Shown here in pieces: positions 63,792 through 64,000 of a stretch of 64,000 nucleotides of DNA; position 1 is the stretch's first letter; every line of letters begins with the position of its first letter. A model generated the notes under the pieces. It made no database searches. It was given only the letters and a program-made list of their open reading frames with translations, and was not told the origin of the DNA. The position numbers and the translations under genes are program-made. Where the stretch lies: assembly GCA_017415005.1 (NCBI GenBank), contig JAFQJK010000023.1, positions 1 to 64,000 of the forward strand, read 5' to 3'. This DNA comes from Rikenellaceae bacterium (GTDB lineage Bacteria; Bacteroidota; Bacteroidia; Bacteroidales; Rikenellaceae).

Positions 63792-64000
63792 CTATCCCCG
63801 GTTCTTGAGCTCGGCGGCCTTGCGCGAGAACTCGCTCACGAGTGACGAGATCGTCTCGCGGACGGTCGTGATCTTGTCAGCCATGTAGGCGTTGGCCCCG
63901 GCGAATGCGTACCCGTTGCGCAGGTTGCCGCGCGCTGCGTTGTATAGCGCCAGCATGATACAGTACGGGCTTTTCCGGTAGTCGCAGGTGCGGATGCAGT
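63792..64000 (-). CDS. Nitronate monooxygenase, C-terminal part
   Basis: The last 68 codons of a minus-strand gene whose start lies beyond the window. The visible end CIRTCDYRKSPYCIMLALYN, then NLRNGYAFAGANAYM, matches the C-terminus of the NPD/nitronate monooxygenase family: FMN-dependent enzymes that oxidise alkyl nitronates. The stop codon is at 63794-63792. In the N-terminal remainder one would expect the FMN-binding barrel. Confidence 0.85.
   Translation of the reverse strand, partial: CIRTCDYRKSPYCIMLALYNAARGNLRNGYAFAGANAYMADKITTVRETISSLVSEFSRKAAELKNRG

Overview
The window looks like a chromosomal segment of a high-GC member of the Bacteroidota, most likely Bacteroidales and close to Alistipes/Rikenellaceae. 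Direct evidence is the recurring promoter architecture TTG/TTTG, a spacer of about 18-20 nt, then TAnnTTTG, seen before rpsL, eno, a fur-like gene, a polyprenyl synthetase and a hybrid kinase. Weak or absent Shine-Dalgarno sequences with A-rich leaders, one fused str-S10-spc-alpha ribosomal operon without tuf, and a Bacteroidota-style hybrid two-component kinase agree with this. Placement at family level is inference. No rRNA, tRNA, CRISPR array or insertion sequence was recognised.

Layout. Positions 1-6031 (minus strand) hold a nitroreductase, recO, rdgB, a HAD phosphatase and leuS. Positions 6032-24421 are one long plus-strand run of 34 genes, rpsL to rplQ, with two tandem promoters at the front and an intrinsic terminator at the end; it includes fusA, secY, map, infA and rpoA. 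Then follow eno, a radical SAM protein, and prfB with its programmed +1 frameshift. Positions 28-31 kb carry two paralogous secreted proteins and a lipocalin whose last part is out of frame. Positions 31-43.6 kb carry a U32 peptidase/tRNA hydroxylation protein, a polyprenyl synthetase, a ROK sugar kinase, lipA-lipB, recJ, a DUF2851-like protein and secA.

Positions 43.9-53 kb are the accessory part: a second pair of small exported paralogs, an overlapping three-gene cassette (GNAT-like, PAPS-reductase-like, ParB-like) resembling IbrA/IbrB, a 1037-residue orphan hybrid histidine kinase with a periplasmic binding-protein sensor, and a GNAT acetyltransferase. Positions 53-64 kb hold an acyl-CoA synthetase with its XRE-cupin regulator, proC-proB-proA, a HAD phosphatase, a hotdog thioesterase, a DUF486 membrane protein, a Fur/PerR regulator next to a rubrerythrin, and the end of a nitronate monooxygenase.

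The most unusual signals are non-coding. One is a tandem array of 73-nt units at 61395-61772 whose units keep a two-part hairpin through paired base changes. The other is a roughly 430-nt highly folded intergenic element at 59620-60060. The three-gene Ibr-like cassette is the best candidate for a poorly described protein system.
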